From NCBI GenBank assembly GCA_017795005.1, contig CP051242.1:2256976-2320975 (forward strand): a stretch of DNA of 64,000 bases. Direction: 5' to 3'. Numbering within the stretch: the stretch's first letter is position 1; each line of letters opens with the position of its first letter. The position numbers and the translations under genes were made by a program. Source of the DNA: Balneolaceae bacterium (lineage in GTDB: Bacteria > Bacteroidota > Rhodothermia > Balneolales > Balneolaceae). A model generated the notes under the pieces. That model did not search any database. It was given only the letters and a program-made list of their open reading frames with translations, and was not told the DNA's origin. Positions 33,787-42,663 of this stretch are shown here, piece by piece.

Positions 33787-34719
33787 ATGGATCAAATTAA
33801 CGTTTTTGCCCCGGCAACGGTAGCCAATGTAGGTTGTGGATTTGATGTGATGGGATTCGCCATTGAATCGATTGGAGATGAGATTAGCATCAAAAAAACG
33901 GGAAAACCCGGACTTAAAATTACTGAAATAACCGGTTGTGAAGGTCTTCCCACAGACCCAGAGAAGAATGTAGCTACTATTGCTATTCAGGCTCTGTTAG
34001 ATTCTTTGAATAACAAAATTGACTATGGTTTTGAACTTAAACTAAGTAAGAATGTAATGGCCGGAAGTGGTTTAGGTTCAAGTGCTTCCAGTTCAGCAGC
34101 AGCCGTACTTGGAGTAAATGAGTTAATAGGAAAACCTTATTCAAAAAAAGAGTTGGTTCAATTTGCCATGGAAGGAGAAAGAGCAGCTTCAGGACTTCCT
34201 CATGCTGATAACGTTGCCCCTTCCCTTCTTGGGGGTTTTACCCTTGTGCGAAGCTACAATCCGTTAGATATCATTGAGTTGGACTACCCGAAAGAACTAT
34301 ACGTTTCTATTGTTCATCCTCAAATAGAAGTGAAAACTTCTGATTCAAAAAAAATCCTGAAAAGAGAAATAACTCTGAAAGATGCAATTACTCAATGGGG
34401 AAATGTAGGAGGTTTAGTTTCCGGGCTTGCGAAAGGAGATTATGGATTAATTGGCCGATCATTGGAAGATGTAATTGCAGAACCGGTCCGCTCAATGTTG
34501 ATTCCCCTTTTTCATGAAGCCAAAGAATCTGCATTGAATGAAGGCGCTTTAGGATGCAGTATATCCGGTTCCGGACCCTCCATTTTCGCTTTATCAAAGT
34601 ATAAAAATACGGCTAAAAACATTGGTGAGGCCTTTAAAAATGTATACCACTCCAATGAAATTGAAGCGAATGTATATGTGTCTAATATAAACCCAATTGG
34701 TGCGGAGATCATCAAATGA
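33787..34719 (+). CDS. thrB: Homoserine kinase
   Basis: 310 residues of the GHMP kinase family. FAPATVANVGCGFDVMGFAIE at the N-terminus, the ATP loop VMAGSGLGSSASSSAAAVLG (about residues 91-110), SGLPHADNVAPSLLGGF, and GCSISGSGPSIFAL in the C-terminal domain. It phosphorylates homoserine for threonine synthase. Two bases separate it from thrA and it overlaps thrC by 4 bp (ATGA). Confidence 0.95.
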   Translation: MDQINVFAPATVANVGCGFDVMGFAIESIGDEISIKKTGKPGLKITEITGCEGLPTDPEKNVATIAIQALLDSLNNKIDYGFELKLSKNVMAGSGLGSSASSSAAAVLGVNELIGKPYSKKELVQFAMEGERAASGLPHADNVAPSLLGGFTLVRSYNPLDIIELDYPKELYVSIVHPQIEVKTSDSKKILKREITLKDAITQWGNVGGLVSGLAKGDYGLIGRSLEDVIAEPVRSMLIPLFHEAKESALNEGALGCSISGSGPSIFALSKYKNTAKNIGEAFKNVYHSNEIEANVYVSNINPIGAEIIK

Positions 34720-36011
34720 AATATTACAGTACCAATGGAAAAGTAGAACCTGTTTCGTTCAAAGAAGCAATTTTTAAAGGATTACCGGATGATAATGGTT
34801 TATTTATGCCGGAAATGATCCCAACACTTCCTCCCTCCTTTTTTGAAGAGATTTCTACCCTAAGCTTACCCGAAATTGGTTTCGAAGTTATTAAACCATT
34901 TGTAAATGGAGAGATTCCTGATTCAGAACTAAAAGAACTTATTGAAGATGTTCTGAGCTTTGATATTCCTTTGGTAAAAGTAAAAAATGGAGTGTATTCT
35001 TTAGAGCTATTTCATGGACCAACTCTTGCTTTTAAAGATGTTGGAGCACGTTTTCTTGCACGTTCATTAAGTTACTTTACCAGGAAAGAAGAAAAGAAAC
35101 TTACCGTATTGGTTGCCACTTCAGGTGATACAGGAAGTGCTGTTGCTAATGGCTTTTATAACGTCCCGAATATTGATGTCATCATCCTTTATCCAACTGG
35201 AAAGGTAAGCGCATTTCAGGAACAACAAATGACCACTCTTGGAGGAAATATTACTGCTCTGGAAGTTGATGGAACTTTTGATGACTGTCAAAAGCTGGTT
35301 AAAGAAGCATTTTTGGATGAAGAACTAAAAGCTGAACTAAATCTGACTTCAGCCAACTCAATAAATATGGCCAGACTGCTTCCGCAGAGTGTGTATTATT
35401 TTTATGCCTGGGCTCAGCTCTCGCAAGAGGATAAAAAGAAAGTTGTGTTTTCTATACCAAGTGGTAATTATGGGAACTTATCAGCCGGATTAATTGCCCA
35501 AAAGATGGGACTCCCAATCCATCACTTTCTTGCCTGCTCTAATGCCAACGATACCGTTCCTCTTTATCTTTGGAATGGCAGGTTTCAGCCTAAGCCCAGT
35601 GTAGCTACGATCTCAAATGCCATGGATGTTGGAAACCCCAGTAATTTTGTAAGAATGCTGGATATATTTGATGGAAGCCATTTAGAAATGAGTAATACCA
35701 TTTCAGGGTATGCCTATACCGACGAAAGTACCCGAAATACTATCCAAAAAGTGTATGCTTTGACGGGATATATATTAGATCCGCATGGAGCTGTAGGTTA
35801 TATGGGTTTGATAGATCATTTGGCGTCAAATGAAGGAACCGGAATTGTTTTGGAAACTGCCCATCCTGTTAAATTCAATCAAACCGTAGAACAGGAAATC
35901 GGGATGAGAGTAGCCTTACCTTCTCATGTAGAGTCCACCAATCTGGAAAAGAAAAGTGTTTCATTTTCAACTGATTTTGCTGATTTTAAATCGTTTTTAT
36001 TAGATGAATAA
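34716..36011 (+). CDS. thrC: Threonine synthase
   Basis: 431 residues. PLP lysine in ELFHGPTLAFKDVGARF (about Lys107), LVATSGDTGSAVANGF, the phosphate-binding loop IPSGNYGNLSAGLIA, and ANDTVPLYLWNGRFQPKPS. It converts O-phosphohomoserine to threonine. ATG overlaps the thrB stop. A histidine kinase gene begins only 9 bp after its stop. Confidence 0.95.
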   Translation: MKYYSTNGKVEPVSFKEAIFKGLPDDNGLFMPEMIPTLPPSFFEEISTLSLPEIGFEVIKPFVNGEIPDSELKELIEDVLSFDIPLVKVKNGVYSLELFHGPTLAFKDVGARFLARSLSYFTRKEEKKLTVLVATSGDTGSAVANGFYNVPNIDVIILYPTGKVSAFQEQQMTTLGGNITALEVDGTFDDCQKLVKEAFLDEELKAELNLTSANSINMARLLPQSVYYFYAWAQLSQEDKKKVVFSIPSGNYGNLSAGLIAQKMGLPIHHFLACSNANDTVPLYLWNGRFQPKPSVATISNAMDVGNPSNFVRMLDIFDGSHLEMSNTISGYAYTDESTRNTIQKVYALTGYILDPHGAVGYMGLIDHLASNEGTGIVLETAHPVKFNQTVEQEIGMRVALPSHVESTNLEKKSVSFSTDFADFKSFLLDE

Positions 36012-36020
36012 CTCCTTTTT

Positions 36021-36938
36021 ATGAGATTAGTTGGGATTCTGGATTTTAAAACCCCATTGGTAGTAGCGGTTGTTTCTATTGTTATTTCAGAAATGCTATA
36101 CCTTTCAATTGCTTTTTTTATCCTGAATAATGTAGATATCTCTGGTGTTATTTTTTCCTTTGTGATTCCCGCAGTTATTTCCTATCCCATTGCAAATACT
36201 AAGCAAAAACAAATAAGAAAAATAAACGAGCAGAAAGAAGAACTCGAACATCTGAATAGAATTAATAAGCGTTTATTTTCAACTATTGCACATGATATTC
36301 GTAGTCCAATTTCAAGTGCTTCCATGTTAATTGACCTGTGTCTAAGTGGCTCTTTTTCTCCGAAAGAAAGTAAAGAACAACTTGAAGAGCTTTCATCAAA
36401 CATCACAGTATTGCTCGTTTTTTTAGACGACCTATTAATCTGGAGCAAGAAACAAATTGAAAGAGAGCCCCTTAAACCTGAGTTATTTTCTACAGAAGAT
36501 CTACTTTTACAGCATATTGAACTTTATCGAAAAATTGTTTCACAGAAGGGAATCAATTTGAAAGTTGGAAACATAGACTCTTCCCTTTTTATTGATAAAG
36601 GTAGTTACTCTTTTGTAATCAGGAACCTACTGCACAATGCTATAAAATATACTCCTGAAAATGGTTTGATTGAGATATCTATAGATGAAGAAGATCAGTT
36701 TATACGAACTGTGATAAAAGACACCGGGGTAGGCATTCCTGATGAAAAAGTGAAAAGCATTCTTAATAAAAAAGATTATACCTCTTCAACGGGTACCAAA
36801 GATGAGAAAGGCACAGGATTTGGATTAAAAACAGCTATAGAATATTTGGAAGAACAAAACGCAAGAATTGAGATAGATTCTGTTCTGAATGAAGGGACTA
36901 AAATTTCAGTGTTAGTCCCAAACCATTCCAAAAATTGA
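36021..36938 (+). CDS. Membrane histidine kinase, minimal sensor
   Basis: 305 residues. Two hydrophobic helices at the N-terminus (about 11-33 and 42-58), a short coiled coil, HisKA with His91 (RLFSTIAHDIRSPISSASM), and HATPase_c with NLLHNAIKYTPENG, DTGVGIPDEKV and KGTGFGLKTAIEYL. There is almost no extracytoplasmic domain, so it senses through the membrane helices or via partners. It is 9 bp after thrC and overlaps a methyltransferase gene; no response regulator is adjacent. Confidence 0.88.
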   Translation: MRLVGILDFKTPLVVAVVSIVISEMLYLSIAFFILNNVDISGVIFSFVIPAVISYPIANTKQKQIRKINEQKEELEHLNRINKRLFSTIAHDIRSPISSASMLIDLCLSGSFSPKESKEQLEELSSNITVLLVFLDDLLIWSKKQIEREPLKPELFSTEDLLLQHIELYRKIVSQKGINLKVGNIDSSLFIDKGSYSFVIRNLLHNAIKYTPENGLIEISIDEEDQFIRTVIKDTGVGIPDEKVKSILNKKDYTSSTGTKDEKGTGFGLKTAIEYLEEQNARIEIDSVLNEGTKISVLVPNHSKN

Positions 36939-37543
36939 AAATTAATACAAATACCTGGAACCGAGTACGATATACATTCTATCGTCCCTTTTACGATCTA
37001 ATTGCCATCTACTTCCGATCATTCAGAAAACAATCCATAGAAAGTTTAACCCTTAAACCAGAGGATAAAATACTTATTCTTGGTGCTGGAACCGGACTGG
37101 ATCTGGAATTCTTAACAAATCAAAAGCACATATATGCCATTGATATTACTCCTGCAATGGTTGATGAATTAAAAAGAAGAGCAGATGATTTCAGTATCGA
37201 TGTAGTCGCTGAAGTTATGGATGGTAGTAACCTCGATTTTGAAAGTAATTATTTCGATGCTGTAATCCTCCACCTGATCGTTGCGGTGATACCAGATCCT
37301 GTTTCCTGTCTTCAGGAAACAGAACGTGTGTTAAAGCCTGGTGGGGTATTTACCATTATGGATAAATTTGTTCCTTCAGGACAAAAACCGGGTATTCTTA
37401 GAAAGCTAGTGAATCCGTTGGCCAATCTTCTGGCTACGAACCTGAACAGAGATATAGATGGGTTACTCTCTCATACTAACCTAATCAAGAAGTCTGATAA
37501 AAAACTCAGATCTATTTTCCGACTTATTAACGGGATTAAATAG
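36935..37543 (+). CDS. Class I SAM-dependent methyltransferase
   Basis: 202 residues. Motif I ILILGAGTGLDLEFL (about residues 47-61), an acidic end of beta2 in HIYAIDITPAMVDEL, then AEVMDGSNLDFESNYFDAVILHLIVAVIPDP and TERVLKPGGVFTIMD (motifs II-III). Substrate unknown; the YrrT/UbiE-like layout suits small molecules or lipids. Start is TTG overlapping the kinase stop (TTGA), so translation is coupled. Its link to threonine synthesis is only positional. Confidence 0.8.
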   Translation: MKINTNTWNRVRYTFYRPFYDLIAIYFRSFRKQSIESLTLKPEDKILILGAGTGLDLEFLTNQKHIYAIDITPAMVDELKRRADDFSIDVVAEVMDGSNLDFESNYFDAVILHLIVAVIPDPVSCLQETERVLKPGGVFTIMDKFVPSGQKPGILRKLVNPLANLLATNLNRDIDGLLSHTNLIKKSDKKLRSIFRLINGIK

Positions 37544-37626
37544 AATAAAACTTCTAAAGCAAATTGTTAATACTTCCCTATAAGAACTATATTGACACCA
37601 ATAAGGCTTTAGAACGGAGACTATAA

Positions 37627-38850
37627 ATGAGTGACAAACTTGATTTCCCGGATATTCAATCCTGGGAACCTATTCTTGTTATTAAAGAACGTGTTTTAGA
37701 CCGGTCTCTATTATTTGCTGCAATACTTGCCTCTTTGGCATTTATAATCGCTTCATTCATTTCTCCTACTTATGGATTTTCCCCCGGCTTTTATACCGAT
37801 ATTGTATGTCTAATCGGATTGTATGTTGTTTATTATTTCCGTGAGAAGGCTCCTTTGCGCTTTAAATTATCAGCCATTATCGTATTTGTCTTCGTATTAT
37901 TTATTTCAAGTCTGGTTCAGTATGGTACGGTTTCCACTCAATTAACACTTTCCATTCTTATTCCTTTTCTTACCATTCTTGCATACAATTTAAGAGTAAC
38001 ACTTATAGTGATGGCAGGAGTAATCCTATCATTTGGGATTATTGCTTTTCTATACATAAATGGTACAATTGAATCGAGAATAGAAAATCCTCTGAATGAT
38101 TTAATAACTCTTTGGACAACGACTGGAATAGTAATCTTAGTTTCAAGTTCTATAATCGTACTAATGATGAATCGGTACAATGAAGAAATGATTGGGATTG
38201 TTGGTAAACTCAAAAAAAGAGATAAAGAGCTTGTCGGACATCTTGAAGAAAAGACAGTAATGATTCAGGAAATTCATCATCGCGTTAAAAATAATCTGGC
38301 TGTTGTATCAGGGTTATTAGAACTACAGGTACTGAATATTGATGACCCCGACCTCCAAAAAACAATGCAGAAGAGTGTAAACCGTATTCTTTCGATAGCA
38401 AAAGTTCATGAGAAACTATACCAGTCAGAAGACTTTAATAAAATCCCGTTTAAAGAGTATGTGGATGATCTGTCGAATGTAATTTTGGCCTCGATGAATT
38501 CCGAGCGCTTAGATATTACATTTGAAAGCGAAATTGAAACCGAGTTCTTAAGCATCAACAAAGGCGTTCCTATTGGAATCATTTTCAATGAGTTGATAAC
38601 AAACTCAATTAAATATGGTTTTAAGCCGGATAAAGATAATAGAATACTAATCTCTATCTCAGAACATGAAGATATGATCCATGCTACTTATTCAGATAAC
38701 GGTGTTGGTATAGAAAATTTTGAAGAGGCAGCTTCCTCCAGTCTTGGTTTCTCAATCATAGGATCCCTTCTATCACAAATTAAAGCAGACTATAGCTATG
38801 AAACTCAAAACGGATTTAAGTTGAGTTTTTCATTCCCTTCAGAGATTTAG
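37627..38850 (+). CDS. Membrane histidine kinase of the HisKA_2 type
   Basis: 407 residues. Six hydrophobic helices in the first 182 residues, a short coiled coil, then the HisKA_2 signature EIHHRVKNNLAVVSGLLELQ with His217/218, and an HATPase_c domain with NELITNSIKYGFKPDKDN and DNGVGIENF. HisKA_2 kinases usually act with PhyR-type or other non-OmpR regulators; none is nearby. It stands alone on its strand. The six-TM region resembles no named sensor. Confidence 0.87.
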   Translation: MSDKLDFPDIQSWEPILVIKERVLDRSLLFAAILASLAFIIASFISPTYGFSPGFYTDIVCLIGLYVVYYFREKAPLRFKLSAIIVFVFVLFISSLVQYGTVSTQLTLSILIPFLTILAYNLRVTLIVMAGVILSFGIIAFLYINGTIESRIENPLNDLITLWTTTGIVILVSSSIIVLMMNRYNEEMIGIVGKLKKRDKELVGHLEEKTVMIQEIHHRVKNNLAVVSGLLELQVLNIDDPDLQKTMQKSVNRILSIAKVHEKLYQSEDFNKIPFKEYVDDLSNVILASMNSERLDITFESEIETEFLSINKGVPIGIIFNELITNSIKYGFKPDKDNRILISISEHEDMIHATYSDNGVGIENFEEAASSSLGFSIIGSLLSQIKADYSYETQNGFKLSFSFPSEI

Positions 38851-38985
38851 TTGATCATATATTTAGTTCTTTAAATCTCATAAGAACTATTTAATACTCT
38901 TATAAATGCTATCAATATTAATAAACGAATCATTTTTCATTGTTGTCCATTTATATAATTGAATATCAATTAAACAATATTGTAA

Positions 38986-39513
38986 ATGGATACACTTACT
39001 TTAAAAACTGACGAACTAACAATTGAAAAAGATCAGATTAATAAGATCGGGTTGGACAATGAGAAAAGTCGTGAACTGGCAAATCATCTTAATAATCTAT
39101 TAGCCAATTATTCGGTGTTCTATCAAAACGTAAGAGGATATCACTGGAATGTGCAGGGCGATCATTTCTTTACCCTTCATGAAAAATTTGAAGAACTATA
39201 TGATGACTTGTTTGAAAAAATTGATGAAATCGCAGAGCGTGTATTAACACTTGGATTTCATCCAGATCATAACTTTACTAAATACCTTGGGATATCCGAG
39301 ATTCCTGAAAGTCATGAAGTTAAAAATGGTTCGAAAGCCGTAGAAGAAATTTTGAGTGCTTTTAAGGCAATTTTGCAAAAACAACGGACTATTTTAAATC
39401 TCTCTGATCTTGCAGATGATGAAGGTACCAATGCGCTGATGAGTGATTATATCACCGAACAGGAAAAATTGGTTTGGATGTATACTTCCTTCCTGAAAGA
39501 GCCTGAAATCTGA
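38986..39513 (+). CDS. dps: Dps-family ferritin-like DNA-protection protein
   Basis: 175 residues. Four-helix ferritin-like bundle with the Dps ferroxidase residues in NVRGYHWNVQGDHFFTLHEKFEELYDD (His ... His ... Asp/Glu) and the long C-terminal helix ALMSDYITEQEKLVWM. Dps forms a 12-mer that oxidises and stores iron and limits peroxide damage. A strong terminator follows. ATG start in an AT-rich leader. Confidence 0.92.
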   Translation: MDTLTLKTDELTIEKDQINKIGLDNEKSRELANHLNNLLANYSVFYQNVRGYHWNVQGDHFFTLHEKFEELYDDLFEKIDEIAERVLTLGFHPDHNFTKYLGISEIPESHEVKNGSKAVEEILSAFKAILQKQRTILNLSDLADDEGTNALMSDYITEQEKLVWMYTSFLKEPEI

Positions 39514-39538
39514 TTAAATCTTTTTACCCAAAGCTGAT

Positions 39539-39571
39539 ATCCTGCCTTAGAAATAAGGTGGGATTTTTTTT
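39539..39571 (+). terminator. Intrinsic terminator after dps
   Basis: 11-bp stem ATCCTGCCTTA / TAAGGTGGGAT (two G-U pairs) with a GAAA loop, followed by eight Ts. Confidence 0.88.
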
Positions 39572-39581
39572 ATTCTGTATT

Positions 39582-39929
39582 ATGCTTTCTGATCCGGAAC
39601 ATTTCTATACCTCTAAAACTGAACCTGTCCAAAGTTGCCTGTACACATTAAGGGAAATAATTTTGGATTTCGATTCTGAGATATCAGAAACTATAAAATA
39701 CGGCATGCCCTGCTTCGTATATAAAAAGAAACATTTTTGTTATTTATGGACAGATAAAAAAACAGGACATCCGTATATTTTGATTGTGGAAGGAAATAAA
39801 ATAAATCATCAATCATTAAGAAAAGGCAATCGTAAACGCATGAAGGAATTCCCCATCGATCCCGGTAAAGACATTCCGATACAATCCATTCAGGAAGTTT
39901 TTAATCAAGCTTTAACCTTCTATATGTGA
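39582..39929 (+). CDS. DUF1801 family protein
   Basis: 115 residues from the ATG at 39582; eight codons upstream would enter the dps terminator. DUF1801/YdhG-type features: SCLYTLREIILDFDSEISETIKYGMPCFVYKKKHFCYLW, then a basic MKEFPID tail. Function unknown; the fold is a small alpha-beta domain. It overlaps the next gene by 4 bp (GTGA). Another DUF1801 gene lies 2.4 kb downstream (42028-42432). Confidence 0.72.
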   Translation: MLSDPEHFYTSKTEPVQSCLYTLREIILDFDSEISETIKYGMPCFVYKKKHFCYLWTDKKTGHPYILIVEGNKINHQSLRKGNRKRMKEFPIDPGKDIPIQSIQEVFNQALTFYM

Positions 39930-41119
39930 TTCGAGATTTGATACGACACTACCTTTCATTTTTAGTTATATGTGTAGTTGCAGGATTACAGTTTTCCTGT
40001 ACCGAGATTCAATCCAAAACCCCTTCCCCTTCTACAGAAGTTAAAGAATCTGTTGTCGATGATTCTTTAGCATTATTTCTATCGGATTTTGAACGGGATT
40101 TTATCGCCGGATTACGAAATAAGCGCATCCCTGGTGCTGGAATAGCCATTGTAAAAGACGGACAAATCATTCTTCAAAAAGGGTTCGGAATTAAAAAAAG
40201 AGGTGAACCGGATACCGTTGATGAGCATACTATTTTCAGGTTGGGAAGTGTTTCCAAAGGTTTTGCTTCTGTGTTAGCGGGCACCTTTGTTGAGGATGGG
40301 GAGTTGGAATGGGAAGGAATTGTTTCAGATTACCTGGAAGAATTTGAACTTAATGATGCTGATCAAACAAATCGCGTACAGATTAAACATATCCTTTCGC
40401 ATACTTCCGGACTTCCACGTCATGCCTACACGAATCTTATTGAAGACGGTCTTTCAATAAACAGAATTATTTCCCGACTAGACCGCGTGCCCTTGATTGC
40501 AAAGGAAGGCGAGCAATTAGCTTATCAAAACGCCGCGTATTCAGTAATTGAGAAAGTACTGGAAGCACAAACAGACATCGATTTTAACACGTTACTTCAG
40601 GAAGAATTGTTCGAACCTTTGAAAATGACTAACTCTTCTTCTACCTATGAGATAATGTCTTTTTCTAAGAATAAGGCGATGCCCCATGTATATCATTCCA
40701 GACAACGAGGTCGGGTTTCTATTCCAATTTCAAAGAAATATTACAACGCAGTTTCATCCGGTGGAATTAATGCTTCTGCTGCTGATATGGGCAAATGGTT
40801 ACTACTCCTAACCGGATACCACCCGGAAATCATAAGCGAAGAAACTCTGGATGAAATTTTTGAACCTCAGGCTACTATCAATAATAAACGATTCAGCCGA
40901 CACTGGGATGGAGTGAATGAATCACACTATGGACTAGGTTGGAGAGTACTGGATAATGATGGTCAGCGCATCGTATATCATGGTGGTTATGTAAATGGAT
41001 ACCGAAGTGAGATTGCTTTTGCTCCCGATCAGAATCTTGGAATCTGTATTATCATAAATGCTAATTCCAGCTACCCACTTGAAGTAATTCCTGATTTTTT
41101 TAATGGAATTCCTGATTAA
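39926..41119 (+). CDS. Serine hydrolase of the beta-lactamase/PBP fold, lipoprotein
   Basis: 397 residues. SpII signal with Cys25 (VVAGLQFSC). Active-site features: Ser108-x-x-Lys111 in FRLGSVSKGFAS, the Tyr-x-Asn motif in QLAYQNAAYS (about 194) and HGG in VYHGGYVNGYRS. LSHTSGLPRHAY is the usual class C/ esterase loop. Such proteins act as D-amino peptidases, esterases or, less often, beta-lactamases. Start GTG overlaps the DUF1801 stop. Confidence 0.87.
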   Translation: MIRDLIRHYLSFLVICVVAGLQFSCTEIQSKTPSPSTEVKESVVDDSLALFLSDFERDFIAGLRNKRIPGAGIAIVKDGQIILQKGFGIKKRGEPDTVDEHTIFRLGSVSKGFASVLAGTFVEDGELEWEGIVSDYLEEFELNDADQTNRVQIKHILSHTSGLPRHAYTNLIEDGLSINRIISRLDRVPLIAKEGEQLAYQNAAYSVIEKVLEAQTDIDFNTLLQEELFEPLKMTNSSSTYEIMSFSKNKAMPHVYHSRQRGRVSIPISKKYYNAVSSGGINASAADMGKWLLLLTGYHPEIISEETLDEIFEPQATINNKRFSRHWDGVNESHYGLGWRVLDNDGQRIVYHGGYVNGYRSEIAFAPDQNLGICIIINANSSYPLEVIPDFFNGIPD

Positions 41120-41988
41120 TTTTCAGGTGTGGTCCAGCCATTGTCGATCATCCAGTCTTTTAGTCGCTGAGGCCAGCTATTAATTGCGCGTTGCTCAAAA
41201 CGATCTCCCATGTTAAATCCATGTCCACCACCCGCAAGGAAATGGGCTTCTACACTTGCTCCTGCTTCCCGATATGCTTTTAGTAATTTGAAAACAGGCT
41301 CTGAGCAACAACCATCATCATTAGCGGTTAATGCAAACAATGGAGGAGCATTTTTGTCAACTTGTTCAGGAATCAAAAGTGGTCCGGGATAAATCAAAAT
41401 CTGAAAAGCCGGATTTGAATTTTCTTCATCTACTTCATCTTTAACCACCTGAAACTCGTCACCTTCTCCATAAGCCATCATTGCAACTGTTTCTCCACCC
41501 GCAGAAAATCCCATTACACCAATCCGATTTTTATCTATTCCCCATTCTTTTGCATGTGCTTTCACCAAACGAATTGCCCGGTGAGCATCCTGAGGGGTAT
41601 GAATATCCAATGAATATGGAGATCCTTCTTCTCTTGCCAGCCTGTATTTAACCACAATTCCTGTAACCCCAAACTCATTAAAAAATTTGGCTGCTTTTGT
41701 TCCTTCTTCATTAATTACCAGCTCTCTGTGTCCCCCTCCGGGGAAAATAATAACCGCCGCGCCATTTGCATTTCCATCCTCAGGCAAATACACCGTAGCT
41801 GAGGGGTTATGAATATTTTTTACCCACCAATCGGCGGCTTGCTCGGGTTCATCCTTTCTATCTTCAAACCCCGGAGCTCCATTTTCCCAAAGAGGAATAA
41901 TCAATGGACTCTTTTGTGTATATCCATTCATTGTAAATAAAAAAACAGATAACACTACTATCGATTTTAATGTAGTTTTTCTTTTCAT
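41116..41988 (-). CDS. Alpha/beta hydrolase, exported esterase
   Basis: 290 residues with a Sec signal (MKRKTTLKSIVVLSVFLFTM ... TQ). Oxyanion loop FPGGGHRELV (about residue 83), nucleophile elbow GVMGFSAGGE with Ser in G-F-S-A-G, acid near LTANDDGCC and catalytic His in AGGGHGFNM. Resembles acetyl-xylan/BD-FAE-type esterases that deacetylate polysaccharides. It is convergent with the beta-lactamase-fold gene, overlapping by 4 bp. Confidence 0.83.
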   Translation of the reverse strand: MKRKTTLKSIVVLSVFLFTMNGYTQKSPLIIPLWENGAPGFEDRKDEPEQAADWWVKNIHNPSATVYLPEDGNANGAAVIIFPGGGHRELVINEEGTKAAKFFNEFGVTGIVVKYRLAREEGSPYSLDIHTPQDAHRAIRLVKAHAKEWGIDKNRIGVMGFSAGGETVAMMAYGEGDEFQVVKDEVDEENSNPAFQILIYPGPLLIPEQVDKNAPPLFALTANDDGCCSEPVFKLLKAYREAGASVEAHFLAGGGHGFNMGDRFEQRAINSWPQRLKDWMIDNGWTTPEN

Positions 41989-42027
41989 TTTTAGATCTAT
42001 TTAACTTCGAAGTGCAACTAATATACA

Positions 42028-42432
42028 ATGAACAAATTCCAAAACATCCGCTTTTCTTCTGTTGGTGATTTTCTGGATTATATCCCAGAAGAAGAACGGA
42101 TTATAGTTGAAGAACTAAGAAATCTGGTATTCGAGTGTATACCTGATATAAAGGAAAAGCTCTCTTATAATGTCCCTTTTTACTCCAGAAAGAAAAGAAT
42201 TTGCTTCATCTGGCCTTCATCCATTCCCTGGGGTAAGGTAAAGGAGAATGGAGTTCAAATCGGTTTTACTAACGGACATTTAATTCATGATTATGCCGGT
42301 ATTCTGGAAAAGTCTGATCGGAAACATCTACATAGTTGTACTTTCTTCTCTGTTGATGAAATAGACTTCGAAGTATTACGTGATTATTTATTTGAAGCGT
42401 TGGAACTGGATAACGGGATTAAACAAAAGTAA
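42028..42432 (+). CDS. DUF1801 family protein
   Basis: 134 residues. SVGDFLDYIPEEERIIVEELRNLVFECIPDIKEKLSYNVPFYSRKKRICFIW fits the DUF1801 pattern, and the C-terminal FFSVDEIDFEVLRDYLFEALEL completes it. It is divergent from the esterase gene (39-bp gap). Paralogous in fold to the gene at 39582. Function unknown. Confidence 0.72.
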   Translation: MNKFQNIRFSSVGDFLDYIPEEERIIVEELRNLVFECIPDIKEKLSYNVPFYSRKKRICFIWPSSIPWGKVKENGVQIGFTNGHLIHDYAGILEKSDRKHLHSCTFFSVDEIDFEVLRDYLFEALELDNGIKQK

Positions 42433-42435
42433 TGT

Positions 42436-42542
42436 GTCATCCTGAACTTGTTTCAGGATCTTAAGTAATGGCTTTGATAGCGTCTTAAACCTACATTCAA
42501 TTAATAAACCTTACTAAGATTCCGGATCAAGTCCGGGATGAC
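42436..42542. repeat. GTCAT/ATGAC-ended dispersed repeat (type A)
   Basis: Starts GTCATCCTGAACTTG and ends CAAGTCCGGGATGAC: inverted termini about 28 bp long, each arm itself a hairpin. The middle is AT-rich. The same end design recurs at 43764-43880 and 44790-44879. Confidence 0.75.
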
Positions 42543-42549
42543 CTTAGTT

Positions 42550-42655
42550 GTCATTTCGAGTGAGTTTGATGAAATCAAATGATCGAGAAATCTAAAGAGT
42601 AACGAAAAATTTTCGACCCTTTAGATTTCTCCTCACTAACTTTCGTCGAAATAAC
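42550..42655. repeat. GTCATTTCGA dispersed repeat (type B)
   Basis: Starts GTCATTTCGAG and ends GTCGAAATAAC, with inner arms GAGAAATCTAAAG / CTTTAGATTTCTC. The same layout is seen at 59981-60064. It begins 7 bp after the type A repeat. Confidence 0.75.
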
Positions 42656-42663
42656 AGGGTTAT

